Below are positions 25,906-33,776 of a stretch of DNA of 64,000 bases, piece by piece. Both the position numbers and the translations under genes were made by a program. The stretch spans positions 43,648-107,647 of the forward strand of contig CAIYRS010000021.1 of the NCBI GenBank assembly GCA_903928685.1. Reading direction: 5' to 3'. The stretch's first letter is position 1, and every line of letters starts with the position of its first letter. The notes under the pieces were generated by a model, which ran no database searches, was not told the origin of the DNA, and worked only from the letters and a program-made list of their open reading frames with translations. Source of the stretch: an uncultured Methylococcaceae bacterium (GTDB taxonomy: Bacteria; Pseudomonadota; Gammaproteobacteria; Methylococcales; Methylomonadaceae).

Positions 25906-26505
25906 TTAAACCCCCACGCCCCATTTCCCTGCAAAAAACTGCTCCGCCAACGGCTTGCGGCTGCGTTCGGCAGTTTCTGCGGCTTTAAAATCATCTGCCA
26001 AATCATCCACTTCACCTTGATAGCCGACTGCCAGCATCGCCATTGGCGTGCAGTCTTCCGGTAAGGCAAATAATTCACGCGCTTTGCTGCCATCAAAACC
26101 GCCCATCTGATGCACTACCAAACCCAATGCCGTCGCTTGCAAAGATAAGCTCATAGTGGCAGCGCCAGTATCGTATCCAGACCAACGGTTGGTTGCGCCG
26201 TTATGGTTGAAATTCGCCATCGCCACCGACAAGATTAAAACAGGCGCATTTTTCGCCCATAACTGGTTTTTTTCCACCAGAACCGACAAGGCCGTTTCCC
26301 AGCTGGCTAAGTCGGTGTTTTTATCAAACACCACAAACCGCCACGGTTGGTCGTTAAAGCAGGAAGGCGACCAGCGCGCGGCTTCCAATAAGGCCAGTAA
26401 ATCGGTTTTGCTAATGGCTTTGTCGGCAGCGATGGCTCTAGGGCTCCAACGGTTGGCGATCAAATCATGCAGCGGTACGGATGAAAGTGCGGTTTTTGTG
26501 GTCAT
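25906..26505 (-). CDS. Nitroreductase-family FMN oxidoreductase
   Basis: The 199-residue protein matches the FMN-binding nitroreductase fold: the N-terminal NRWSPRAI, then LLEAARWSPSCFNDQPWRFVVFD with the Ser-x-x-Asn-x-Gln-Pro-Trp flavin loop. GGFDGSKARELFALPEDCTPMAMLAVGYQGE follows towards the C terminus. Such enzymes reduce nitro groups, quinones or flavins using NAD(P)H; the substrate is open. It stands alone on the minus strand, downstream of the DoxX-pirin operon with 201 bases in between, including a hairpin at 26650-26682, so it is probably separately transcribed. Confidence 0.88.
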   Translation of the reverse strand: MTTKTALSSVPLHDLIANRWSPRAIAADKAISKTDLLALLEAARWSPSCFNDQPWRFVVFDKNTDLASWETALSVLVEKNQLWAKNAPVLILSVAMANFNHNGATNRWSGYDTGAATMSLSLQATALGLVVHQMGGFDGSKARELFALPEDCTPMAMLAVGYQGEVDDLADDFKAAETAERSRKPLAEQFFAGKWGVGV

Positions 26506-26649
26506 AAAATTTCCTAAGGGTTGGATTATTAACAGGGGTTACGCAAATTTATCGTGGCCACGAACGTTACGAAAATCATTCCATAGCCGAAAACGTGACC
26601 GCTTAGAATATAACTACGTTATTGTTCGTGTCTGTTCGTAGACTAACTA

Positions 26650-26682
26650 AGACCTTTCAAATTTTAAAAACCTGAAAGGTCT
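26650..26682 (-). terminator. Hairpin after the pirin gene
   Basis: AGACCTTTCA (26650-26659) and TGAAAGGTCT (26673-26682) form a perfect 10-bp stem 24 bases beyond the pirin stop codon. There is no long T-run after the stem on the minus strand, so it may equally be a dispersed palindrome. Confidence 0.45.
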
Positions 26683-26706
26683 GGATTTTAACCAACGATT
26701 GAGCCG

Positions 26707-27573
26707 TTAAAGCTGGGTTAACACGCCATCACGGTAATCGCGGAAGGCTTGCTCAATTTCTTCAATGGTGTTCATCACAAAAGGCCCGGATTGCACGACG
26801 GGTTCGCCAATGGCGCGTGCCGATAATAATAGCAATCTTGCTGGTTGTGCTTCTGTTGTTAAAGTGACTTGCTCGCCGTCCAGCAATTGCCCCAATTGGC
26901 CTGCGCTCAGCCGTCGCAGCGATTGGTCGGCAGCCAGTTCGCCATCGTACACATACACCAAAACCGTATGCCCAGCGGCGACATCAAGGCTTAAGTGTTG
27001 GTGCGCGGCTAAGGCAATATCGAAGTATTGCGGTTGCGTGCTGGTATCGGTGACTGCGCCCGTCATGCTATTGCCATCGCCATCTTGGTAATGTCCGGCG
27101 ATGGCTTTTAGATAACCGCCATCTGCCAAATCGACTTGTGGAATTTCTGCCGCCGCATAATCACGGTAATGCGGTGGCTGCATTTTTTCGGCGGCTGGCA
27201 AATTTAGCCAGAGTTGAAAACCGTGTAGTAAGCCGTTTTCTTGTTCTGGCATTTCTGAGTGAATAATGCCGTGGCCTGCGGTCATCCATTGCACATCACC
27301 CGCCCGCAAATGCCCAACATTGCCCATATGGTCACGATGCACCATCGCCCCCGCTAGCATGTAAGTGACGGTTTCAAAGCCACGATGTGGATGGTCAGGA
27401 AAGCCGCCGATATAGTCTGTGGCGTTTTCTGAGGCAAATTCATCCAGCATTAAAAATGGGTCGAACGCATTTTGGTGTTTGGCGTTGATGGTACGTTTTA
27501 GTTTTACGCCAGCGCCATCGGCGGTATTTTGCCCGCTGATGATTTTGCCTAAATGGCGGATTTGCTTAGTCAT
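26707..27573 (-). CDS. Pirin-family bicupin
   Basis: The 288-residue protein is a pirin: FDPFLMLDEFASENATDYIGGFPDHPHRGFETVTYMLAGAMVHRDHMGN holds the metal-binding His/His/His/Glu set (FPDHPHRGFE and HRDHMG), then GDVQWMTAGHGIIHSEMP. Two cupin domains are expected. Bacterial pirins act as quercetinases or as redox-linked regulators; the function here is open. It starts 3 bases after doxX ends, forming a two-gene operon, and that pair is divergent from a LysR regulator, the usual logic for local control. Confidence 0.93.
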   Translation of the reverse strand: MTKQIRHLGKIISGQNTADGAGVKLKRTINAKHQNAFDPFLMLDEFASENATDYIGGFPDHPHRGFETVTYMLAGAMVHRDHMGNVGHLRAGDVQWMTAGHGIIHSEMPEQENGLLHGFQLWLNLPAAEKMQPPHYRDYAAAEIPQVDLADGGYLKAIAGHYQDGDGNSMTGAVTDTSTQPQYFDIALAAHQHLSLDVAAGHTVLVYVYDGELAADQSLRRLSAGQLGQLLDGEQVTLTTEAQPARLLLLSARAIGEPVVQSGPFVMNTIEEIEQAFRDYRDGVLTQL

Positions 27574-27576
27574 GGC

Positions 27577-28029
27577 TTACTCCTTAAAAAAATCCTGGTT
27601 GAGCAAATAACTATCCAACGAATAACGTCCGCCACCCATCAGCGTTAACGCCGTTGTTGCCGACAACAACGCTAGTGCGTATTCAATACCGTGGCTGGTC
27701 ATGAAAAAACCTTGGCCTAAATGCACCCAAAGTAAAGCGACAGCCATGGTTAGGGCGTTTACCGCACCTGCCAGTCGGGTAAACAAGCCCAACATTAAGG
27801 CAACGCCGCCAAAAAATTCAGCACTGCCTGCCAATAAAGCCATCAGATAACCCGGCGTTAAACCCACCGAAGCCATCCATTGCCCCGTGCCTTCCAAACC
27901 GTAGCCACCAAACCAGGCAAATAACTTTTGTCCGCCGTGCGCTGCCAAAATAAATCCTATCGGTAAACGTAAAATTAAACCGGAAAATCCAGCATCAGAA
28001 TGCAAATAGTTAGAAATGCGTGTGTTCAT
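27577..28029 (-). CDS. DoxX-family membrane protein
   Basis: A 150-residue protein with four hydrophobic segments and the DoxX pattern: LILRLPIGFILAAHGGQKLFAWFGGYG at the N terminus, then LMALLAGSAEFFGGVALMLGLFTRLAG. DoxX-like proteins are small inner-membrane proteins whose role is mostly unclear; some are linked to thiol or oxidative stress. It is the first gene of the doxX-pirin operon. The start is 127 bases from the divergent LysR gene, with a palindrome at 28070-28079 between them. Confidence 0.88.
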   Translation of the reverse strand: MNTRISNYLHSDAGFSGLILRLPIGFILAAHGGQKLFAWFGGYGLEGTGQWMASVGLTPGYLMALLAGSAEFFGGVALMLGLFTRLAGAVNALTMAVALLWVHLGQGFFMTSHGIEYALALLSATTALTLMGGGRYSLDSYLLNQDFFKE

Positions 28030-28069
28030 AAATACCTCAAAATAATAGATTAAATGCTTGTTTCAGAAT

Positions 28070-28079
28070 GATTATAATC
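28070..28079. promoter_or_regulatory. Candidate LysR operator
   Basis: GATTATAATC is a perfect 10-bp palindrome in the 127-bp divergent region between doxX and the LysR gene, the kind of AT-rich dyad LysR regulators bind. Flanking AA...TT extends the symmetry. The assignment comes from position. Confidence 0.4.
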
Positions 28080-28156
28080 GTTGACTTGTAAATAAAAAGT
28101 GATAAGTTTTAATTAATAGTGTCAAATAAATTAACAGATTACCTGAGGGCATAGCC

Positions 28157-29056
28157 ATGAAATACCCCATATCGCTAGATGCCTTAGAAGTGCTAGATAT
28201 GATTGCCAGAAAAGGCAGTTTTGCTGCCGCGGCAGAAGATTTACACCGCGTACCTTCGGCGTTGTCTTATGCCATGCAAAAGCTAGAACAAGATTTGGAT
28301 GTGCTGATTTTCCGCAAAGAAGGCCGCCGTTCAGTGCTGACCGATGCCGGAAAATTACTGCTGGAGCAGGGCAGGGAACTGCTGCAAGCCAGTGAGCGCT
28401 TGGCAATTGCCACCAAAACTACCCACAATGGCTGGGAGCCTGTATTCAATATTGCCATTGATTCGCTATTAAATTTTGAATTTATCTACCCATTAATCGA
28501 AAAATTTTATGCGTTGCATCCCTCAGTGGAAATCAACCTGTATGAGGAAGTGCTGGGCGGCAGTTTAGAAGCCATCAGCAGTCGCCGTACCGATTTAGTG
28601 ATAGGCGTGGGCGATGATTTAATGCCTGCACAGGGAATTAAGTCGCAGTGCATTGGTGAAATAGAATGGTTGTTTGTGGTATCGCCGCAGCATCCGTTAA
28701 CCGCTGTGCAAGGTACTTTAACACTTGCCGATATTGAACAGCACCGTTTTGTGGTGGTGCGGGATTCTGCCAGAAACCAAACCTCGCTAAGCCGTCGGGT
28801 TTTTAATCAACGCGCGGTGCTGAGTGTGCCTACCGTTGCCGAAAAAATCACCGCTTTAAAACACGGACTTGGTATCGGTTTTTTGCCCGCACACCGTATC
28901 CAACAGGAAATAGCCCAAGGCCAATTGCTGGCGCTGGATGTCGAAAATGCCAACGCCTCTAAAGATAAAATAAACTTAGCGTGGAAATTGGGGAATAAAG
29001 GCAAAGTCTTGCATTGGTTTATTGAAGAATTGATGCCATTGACGTTTCCTTGTTAA
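28157..29056 (+). CDS. LysR-family transcriptional regulator
   Basis: The 299-residue protein has the LysR N-terminal helix-turn-helix (LDALEVLDMIARKGSFAAAAEDLHRVPSALSYAMQKLEQDL, about residues 7-48) and a C-terminal effector-binding domain with the usual EVLGGSLEAISSRRTDLVIGVG segment. It is divergent from the doxX-pirin operon, so autorepression and control of that operon are the likely role. The ATG at 28157 is preceded by GAGGGC. The effector is unknown; members near pirin and DoxX genes often respond to phenolic or redox-active compounds, which is inference only. Confidence 0.92.
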   Translation: MKYPISLDALEVLDMIARKGSFAAAAEDLHRVPSALSYAMQKLEQDLDVLIFRKEGRRSVLTDAGKLLLEQGRELLQASERLAIATKTTHNGWEPVFNIAIDSLLNFEFIYPLIEKFYALHPSVEINLYEEVLGGSLEAISSRRTDLVIGVGDDLMPAQGIKSQCIGEIEWLFVVSPQHPLTAVQGTLTLADIEQHRFVVVRDSARNQTSLSRRVFNQRAVLSVPTVAEKITALKHGLGIGFLPAHRIQQEIAQGQLLALDVENANASKDKINLAWKLGNKGKVLHWFIEELMPLTFPC

Positions 29057-29076
29057 GCATTGACTGTATTATTTTC

Positions 29077-29156
29077 GTAAGGGCGAGCGGCTGCTCGCCT
29101 CATCGCGATAGGATTTTGTAAGCATTTTAAAAAGGCTGACAACCGTCCGCCCCTAC
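29077..29156. repeat. GTAA...CTAC bipartite repeat
   Basis: The left hairpin GGCGAGCGGCTGCTCGCC follows GTAAG; the right part GACAACCGTCCGCCCCTAC carries the inverted GTAG foot. The total length of 80 bp is similar to other family members. The rest of the gap to 29458 shows nothing else I recognise. Confidence 0.6.
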
Positions 29157-29458
29157 CCCGTATTACCATAAGTATCCACATAGTTATTCCGGCACAGACT
29201 GCCGCAATCTAAAGCACGCAGATGTAATAATCCCACCATCCGAACGCTGTTGCTGATAAAAAATAATCAGAAACATCGAATATTGCTTTCCTAGCGATCA
29301 ACCCCTGCAAGCGTATCTTCATACAGGTTTAGACCGCATGCCCAAGCCAACGCTTAATTACCCGCCAACACCAATTCCCGCCGATTAATTTGTTTGTCCA
29401 TAGCGATTTTGTTAGATTGTCCGGCTAATTACCTTATAAATTGCAGGGACGAAAGCCT

Positions 29459-30172
29459 ATGACCAGTGCACTGGCAAAAACCACCGAAGTGACTTGTGAA
29501 AATTGCCATCTCGACAAACTTTGTATCCCCAAAGGCTTAAACCGGGCCGACATTGGCGAGCTGAAATTATTGGTTAACCGCAATAATATCCGCCAAAAAG
29601 GTGAGGCCATATACCACGCAGGCAGCCCGTTCAGAGGCATTATGGCGTTACGGTCGGGGACGGCAAAACTGTTGGCGATTGATGGCGCAGGCAACCAAAC
29701 CATTGTGGATTTTTTATTGCCCGGCGAATTATTGGGCTTTGATGGTATCGCCACGCAATTGCACAATTGCACCGCAATCGCCTTAGAAACTGTCAACTTC
29801 TGCCATTTATCCAGCCAGCGTGTTGATGAATTGACCACCCATAATCCCGGCATCCAACAGATTTTACTGCAACGGTCTTGCGAACAATTTGATGATAAAG
29901 TGCAAAAAATGCTGCTAAGCCGCCGCACCGCTGAAGCCAAAGTGGCGGCGTTTATTTTGCATATTTCGGAGCGATTAAAGGCGCGGGGTTATTCAGAATT
30001 GGAATTTCGTTTGAGCATGTCAAGGGAAGACATCGGCAATCATCTAGGTATAACCCATGAGACTGTCAGCCGTGTGGTGCATGCTTTCCAATCGCTAGAG
30101 CTTATTGAAATTAAAGCCAAACAATTAAAAATACGCGATAAAAAAAAGCTGTTTAGCGTATATGAGGAGTAA
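29459..30172 (+). CDS. fnr: Oxygen-responsive regulator FNR
   Basis: Starting at the ATG at 29459 (AGGGA upstream) the product is 237 residues. It keeps the full FNR set: Cys13, Cys16 and Cys22 in CENCHLDKLCIP and Cys115 in ETVNFCHLS, the four ligands of the oxygen-labile [4Fe-4S] cluster. A cyclic-nucleotide-type beta barrel, a dimer helix and the DNA-recognition helix THETVSR follow, identical in key residues to E. coli FNR. It should dimerise and bind TTGATNNNNATCAA sites when oxygen is low. A TTG six codons upstream is also in frame. A convergent 54-residue gene lies downstream, with its terminator inside the fnr 3' end. Confidence 0.95.
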   Translation: MTSALAKTTEVTCENCHLDKLCIPKGLNRADIGELKLLVNRNNIRQKGEAIYHAGSPFRGIMALRSGTAKLLAIDGAGNQTIVDFLLPGELLGFDGIATQLHNCTAIALETVNFCHLSSQRVDELTTHNPGIQQILLQRSCEQFDDKVQKMLLSRRTAEAKVAAFILHISERLKARGYSELEFRLSMSREDIGNHLGITHETVSRVVHAFQSLELIEIKAKQLKIRDKKKLFSVYEE

Positions 30173-30188
30173 CGGTGCTAAACAGCTT
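30141..30188 (-). terminator. Intrinsic terminator for the 54-residue gene
   Basis: AAGCTGTTTAGC (30146-30157) and GCTAAACAGCTT (30177-30188) form a perfect 12-bp stem. On the minus strand the stem runs into seven T (plus-strand A at 30141-30147). It overlaps the end of fnr, which runs the other way. Confidence 0.75.
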
Positions 30189-30275
30189 ATAAATGAGGGA
30201 GATTTAAATAACAACTGAAACGTACACGATTAAGCGTAAAGCTTTCGATAAACGTTGCTGGCTTAAGCCGACAAC

Positions 30276-30440
30276 TTATCGGTGATACGAAGAATTCGAG
30301 GAATCTTCTGAAATGGCTTTCGCTGATTTTTCATAATCGTTATGACCACTGCTTTTAATAGTGAACATAACGGCAATGGCAACAACGATAACGCCGCCAA
30401 CGATTAACCAAAAATTGTCTTTTTCTTTTACTTCATTCAT
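30276..30440 (-). CDS. Small single-helix membrane protein, 54 residues
   Basis: The reverse strand reads MNEVKEKDNFWLIVGGVIVVAIAVMFTIKSSGHNDYEKSAKAI (written in two parts: residues 1-20 MNEVKEKDNFWLIVGGVIVV, then AIAVMFTIKSSGHNDYEKSA) and ends SSYHR. Residues 10-28 are a clear transmembrane helix between a short charged N terminus and a polar C-terminal tail. GGGAAAA lies just before the ATG. A candidate FNR box is 83 bases upstream and a strong terminator downstream, so this is a complete transcription unit. No family is recognised. Single-helix proteins of this size often act as modulators of larger membrane complexes, which is inference only. Confidence 0.65.
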   Translation of the reverse strand: MNEVKEKDNFWLIVGGVIVVAIAVMFTIKSSGHNDYEKSAKAISEDSSNSSYHR

Positions 30441-30522
30441 TGTAGTTTTCCCGTGTGTTTGCTGAGTAAGAATTGCGTTGCGTCGACGTGGGCTTATTTA
30501 ACCAGAATGCTGTAAAAAAAAA

Positions 30523-30536
30523 GTGAGCTAGATCAA
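30523..30536 (-). promoter_or_regulatory. Candidate FNR box
   Basis: The minus strand reads TTGATCTAGCTCAC, matching TTGATNNNNATCAA at 8 of 10 defined positions. It lies 83 bases before the 54-residue gene and near fnr. Confidence 0.4.
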
Positions 30537-30591
30537 TTAATGTGGGTTTAGCTTATTGCGACTACTGTCCCTTGAGATTATTAAAATTGAA

Positions 30592-30619
30592 CGCAGTGAA
30601 AAACATGTTTTTCACTGCG
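30592..30619. repeat. 28-bp perfect palindrome, CATG core, different arms
   Basis: CGCAGTGAAAAACA / TGTTTTTCACTGCG is perfectly self-complementary. It shares only the AACATGTT centre with 14933-14958 and 20062-20089. Confidence 0.85.
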
Positions 30620-30646
30620 AAACTTAATAACTTGCAGTGCTTGCTA

Positions 30647-32251
30647 TTACCCTTTAGCCAGCATAGATAACGCCACCGCTTCTGCAATCTTAATCCCATC
30701 CACCGCCGCCGATAAAATCCCACCTGCATAGCCTGCGCCTTCACCTGCGGGATACAAACCCTTGGTATTGATGCTTTGGTAGCTGTCATCCCGTTTGATG
30801 CGTATCGGCGATGAGGTGCGGGTTTCTACGCCCGTGAGCAAGGCGTCGTGCATGGCAAAGCCTTTGATTTTTTTGTCGAAAGCAGGCAAGGCTTCACGTA
30901 TTGCGGTGATGGCGTAGTCGGGCAAGGCGGTGGCTAGATCGCCAAGATGTACGCCGGGTGTGTACGATGGTAACACGCTGCCGAAGGTGCTGGACGGTTT
31001 TGCGGCGAGGAAGTCACCGACTAATTGTCCTGGCGCGTCGTAAGTGCCGCCGCCCAACACAAACGCCTGTTGTTCTAACTGGCGTTGCAAAGCTATACCT
31101 GCTAGTGGATGGCCTGGATAATCGTCTGGGGTAATGCCGACGACAATGCCGCTGTTGGCGTTGCGTTCGTTGCGGGAATATTGGCTCATGCCGTTGGTGA
31201 CCACATGCCCCGCTTCCGAGGTTGCCGCCACCACCGTACCGCCCGGACACATGCAAAAGCTGTAGACCGAACGCCCGTTTTGGCAGTGATGCACCAATTT
31301 GTAATCTGCCGCGCCTAGCAACGGGTGTCCTGCGTTGCTGCCGAAACGGCAGTTATCAATCAGCGATTGCGGGTGTTCAATACGGAAACCCACCGAAAAT
31401 GGTTTGGCTTCGATATACACGCCGCGTTCGTACAACATCTTAAAGGTATCCCGCGCACTGTGGCCGACGGCAAAAACGATATGCTGGCTAGCCAAGGTTT
31501 CGCCACTGGCAAGGGTGATGCCTTGTACTTGGCCATCAACAATCTCGACATCTTCTACCCGGCTTTGGAAGCGGATTTCCCCGCCCAAGGCTTCAATGCT
31601 GGCGCGCATGTGTTCCACCATCGACACTAAGCGATACGTGCCGATATGCGGTTTGCTGACATGCAGGATTTCCGGTGGCGCACCCGCTTTAACAAATTCG
31701 GTGAGCACTTTGCGCCCGTAATGGTTGGGGTCTTTGATTTGCGTGTACAACTTGCCATCAGAAAACGTGCCCGCGCCACCTTCACCAAATTGCACGTTGG
31801 ATTCGGGGTTGAACACCCGTTTACGCCATAAGCCAAAAGTGTCTTTGGTACGTTCGCGCACTTCTTTGCCGCGCTCTAAAATCAACGGCTTAAAGCCCAT
31901 TTGCGCGAGAATCAAGCCCACAAACAAGCCGCACGGCCCCATACCGATAACGATAGGCCGTTGTTTTAAGTGCTGTGGCGCTTGGGCGACGAAGCGGTAG
32001 CTGGTGTCGGGTGTCGGCAAAATATGCGGATCATCTTGGAATTTAGCCAATACCTCGGCTTCATTGCTGAGGGCGACGTCTAGGGTGTAGACCAGCAAAA
32101 TGGCGGCTTTTTTGCGGGCATCAAAAGCCAGTCTAAATACCGTGTGTTGCAGCAATTGCGCTGGGCTGATGGCAAGCCGCGTGATAATCGCGGCAGTCAG
32201 TTCGGCTTCTGTGTGGTTTAAGGGGAGTTTTAATTCGGTGATTCTTAGCAT
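30647..32251 (-). CDS. Predicted FAD-dependent dehydrogenase (COG2509-like)
   Basis: The 534-residue protein starts at the ATG at 32251 (MLRITELKLPLNH); the open frame runs further upstream into a repeat. After an N-terminal domain of about 100 residues comes a dinucleotide site, PIVIGMGPCGLFVGLILAQMGFKPLILERG. Then follow FNPESNVQFGEGGAGTFSDGKLYTQIKD and the C-terminal GLYPAGEGAGYAGGILSAAVDGIKIAEAV. This matches a widespread family annotated only as an uncharacterised FAD/NAD-dependent dehydrogenase. The substrate is unknown. It is monocistronic, with a 395-base repeat-containing gap before the fnr-side genes and a repeat upstream. Confidence 0.85.
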   Translation of the reverse strand: MLRITELKLPLNHTEAELTAAIITRLAISPAQLLQHTVFRLAFDARKKAAILLVYTLDVALSNEAEVLAKFQDDPHILPTPDTSYRFVAQAPQHLKQRPIVIGMGPCGLFVGLILAQMGFKPLILERGKEVRERTKDTFGLWRKRVFNPESNVQFGEGGAGTFSDGKLYTQIKDPNHYGRKVLTEFVKAGAPPEILHVSKPHIGTYRLVSMVEHMRASIEALGGEIRFQSRVEDVEIVDGQVQGITLASGETLASQHIVFAVGHSARDTFKMLYERGVYIEAKPFSVGFRIEHPQSLIDNCRFGSNAGHPLLGAADYKLVHHCQNGRSVYSFCMCPGGTVVAATSEAGHVVTNGMSQYSRNERNANSGIVVGITPDDYPGHPLAGIALQRQLEQQAFVLGGGTYDAPGQLVGDFLAAKPSSTFGSVLPSYTPGVHLGDLATALPDYAITAIREALPAFDKKIKGFAMHDALLTGVETRTSSPIRIKRDDSYQSINTKGLYPAGEGAGYAGGILSAAVDGIKIAEAVALSMLAKG

Positions 32252-32292
32252 AGGTGGTGGTAAATAGGGTGTAGATAAATCGGGCAGGCGGC

Positions 32293-32373
32293 GTAGATTG
32301 GGTTGCAAGCTTTTCGCAACCCAACACCAGCGCATAGTAAATGTTGGGTTGAAAACGCATCAACCCAACCTAC
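32293..32373. repeat. GTAG...CTAC bipartite repeat
   Basis: GTAGATTGGGTTGCAAGC with GCAACCCAAC in the left half and TGTTGGGTTG...CAACCCAACCTAC in the right half, 81 bp, in the gap between the FAD dehydrogenase and rlmA. Confidence 0.8.
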
Positions 32374-32387
32374 GTCTATTAGGCCAT

Positions 32388-33221
32388 TCAAGCCTGTTTC
32401 CGCGCCAAAGTTAAAATAAAATCGGTTTCAATTGCTAAAGTTTCCGGCTCGGCGATGGCTTGCTGGTTTTCCGGTGTGGCGCGCCATGCGAACGGGGTCA
32501 TTTGTAATAATGCCGCGCGTTGCTCTTTGTCGGGAGTAATCCAGCGGCTGATGCGTTGGCTGGTTAAGCGTTCAAAGCCTGTTGGTAGTTCGGCGGTTTC
32601 TGAGTGTTCTTTCACGTCGGTGTAAATAAAATCTTTTAATTGCGTCAAATGCCGTGGCCCTGGGGTGACTAGCAGCAAGTGTCCTGCGGGTTTTAATACC
32701 CGTTGCAATTCAGCGGCATTGGATGGCGCAAACACGCGGCTGATGACATCAAAATAGCCATCGGCATAGGGCAGGCGTTGGGCGCTGGCGACACAATAAT
32801 TTGCCGTTGGGTCTTTTTTGGCGGCGGCGGCAATGGCGGCTTTGGCGATGTCCATGCCGTGCCGTTCTATGGTTAATGCCGCTGGGTAATGCTGGCGGAG
32901 TTGGCGAAGATAGTAGCCTTCGCCGCAACCGACATCGAGCAAGCGCAATGCTTGGTTGCTGGCGTTTAGGCTCACCAATAAGGCAATGGCTTGTGCCAAC
33001 GGTTGGTAATAACCCGCTTCTAAAAATGCCCGTCGGGCGTTGAGCATGGCTTTGCTGTCGCCAGGTTCGGCGGAGTGTTTGTATTGCACGGGCAGCAGGT
33101 TGACGTAACCTTCTTTGGCGACATCAAAACTGTGCCGATTGCCGCATCGGTAGGTGTTTTCGCTGCTGATAATGTCGAGTGTGGTGCTGCAAATCGGGCA
33201 GATATAGGCGGAAGTGGTCAA
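32388..33221 (-). CDS. rlmA: 23S rRNA (guanine745-N1)-methyltransferase
   Basis: The 277-residue protein has the RlmA layout. An N-terminal zinc finger has four Cys/His ligands (CPICSTTLDI ... YRCGNRHSFD), followed by AKEGYVNLLP. The SAM-binding domain shows LLDVGCGEGYYLRQLR. It methylates G745 (RlmA-I type) in helix 35 of 23S rRNA; the alternative G748 enzyme is mainly Gram-positive. It begins 3 bases after the regA stop, so it is probably transcribed with regB-regA, an incidental-looking association. Confidence 0.9.
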   Translation of the reverse strand: MTTSAYICPICSTTLDIISSENTYRCGNRHSFDVAKEGYVNLLPVQYKHSAEPGDSKAMLNARRAFLEAGYYQPLAQAIALLVSLNASNQALRLLDVGCGEGYYLRQLRQHYPAALTIERHGMDIAKAAIAAAAKKDPTANYCVASAQRLPYADGYFDVISRVFAPSNAAELQRVLKPAGHLLLVTPGPRHLTQLKDFIYTDVKEHSETAELPTGFERLTSQRISRWITPDKEQRAALLQMTPFAWRATPENQQAIAEPETLAIETDFILTLARKQA

Positions 33222-33224
33222 GGC

Positions 33225-33776
33225 TTATTCTCTAACCGGGCGTTTGTCGAGTTTGCGCTGTAAAGTCCGGCGGTGCATGTTTAAAGCCCGTGCCGCTGCG
33301 GAAATATTGCCATCGTATTGCATCAGCACTTTTTGCAAATGCTCCCATTCCAAACGTTTTACTGACAGCGGGTTTTCGCTGATTTGTACCGAGGCATCGC
33401 CTTCATTTTTATTGAGGGCGTTGACGATTTCGTCGGCGTTGGCGGGTTTGGTCAAATAATGGATTGCGCCTAATTTTATGGCTTCCACGGCGGTGGCGAT
33501 GCTGGCGAATCCGGTGAGCATGACGATTTGGGTGTTGTCATCTAAGGAGATGAGTTTTTTCACCAATTCCAAGCCGGATTCATAGCCGATGCGTAAATCA
33601 ATCACCGCGTATTCGGGCAGGTTGTGTTCCGCTAAGGCAATGCCGTCGGCAACATTAGTGGCAACCAGTACTTCATAGTTGCGTTTTTCTAATGCGCTTT
33701 TTAATACCTTACAAAAGGTTTCGTCATCATCTACCAGTAATAAACGTGGTTTATCCAATTCCTGACTGGTCATCAC
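33225..33776 (-). CDS. regA: RegA-type response regulator
   Basis: The 183-residue protein has a receiver domain (LLLVDDDETFCKVL, phospho-acceptor Asp60 in VIDLRIGYESGLE, conserved Lys in YLTKP) and a Fis-like helix-turn-helix at the C terminus (NISAAARALNMHRRTLQRKL). This is the RegA/PrrA/ActR/RoxR family, which with its kinase adjusts respiration and carbon metabolism to redox state. The gene overlaps regB by 26 bases, and the order kinase then regulator is the standard one. Confidence 0.94.
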   Translation of the reverse strand: MMTSQELDKPRLLLVDDDETFCKVLKSALEKRNYEVLVATNVADGIALAEHNLPEYAVIDLRIGYESGLELVKKLISLDDNTQIVMLTGFASIATAVEAIKLGAIHYLTKPANADEIVNALNKNEGDASVQISENPLSVKRLEWEHLQKVLMQYDGNISAAARALNMHRRTLQRKLDKRPVRE

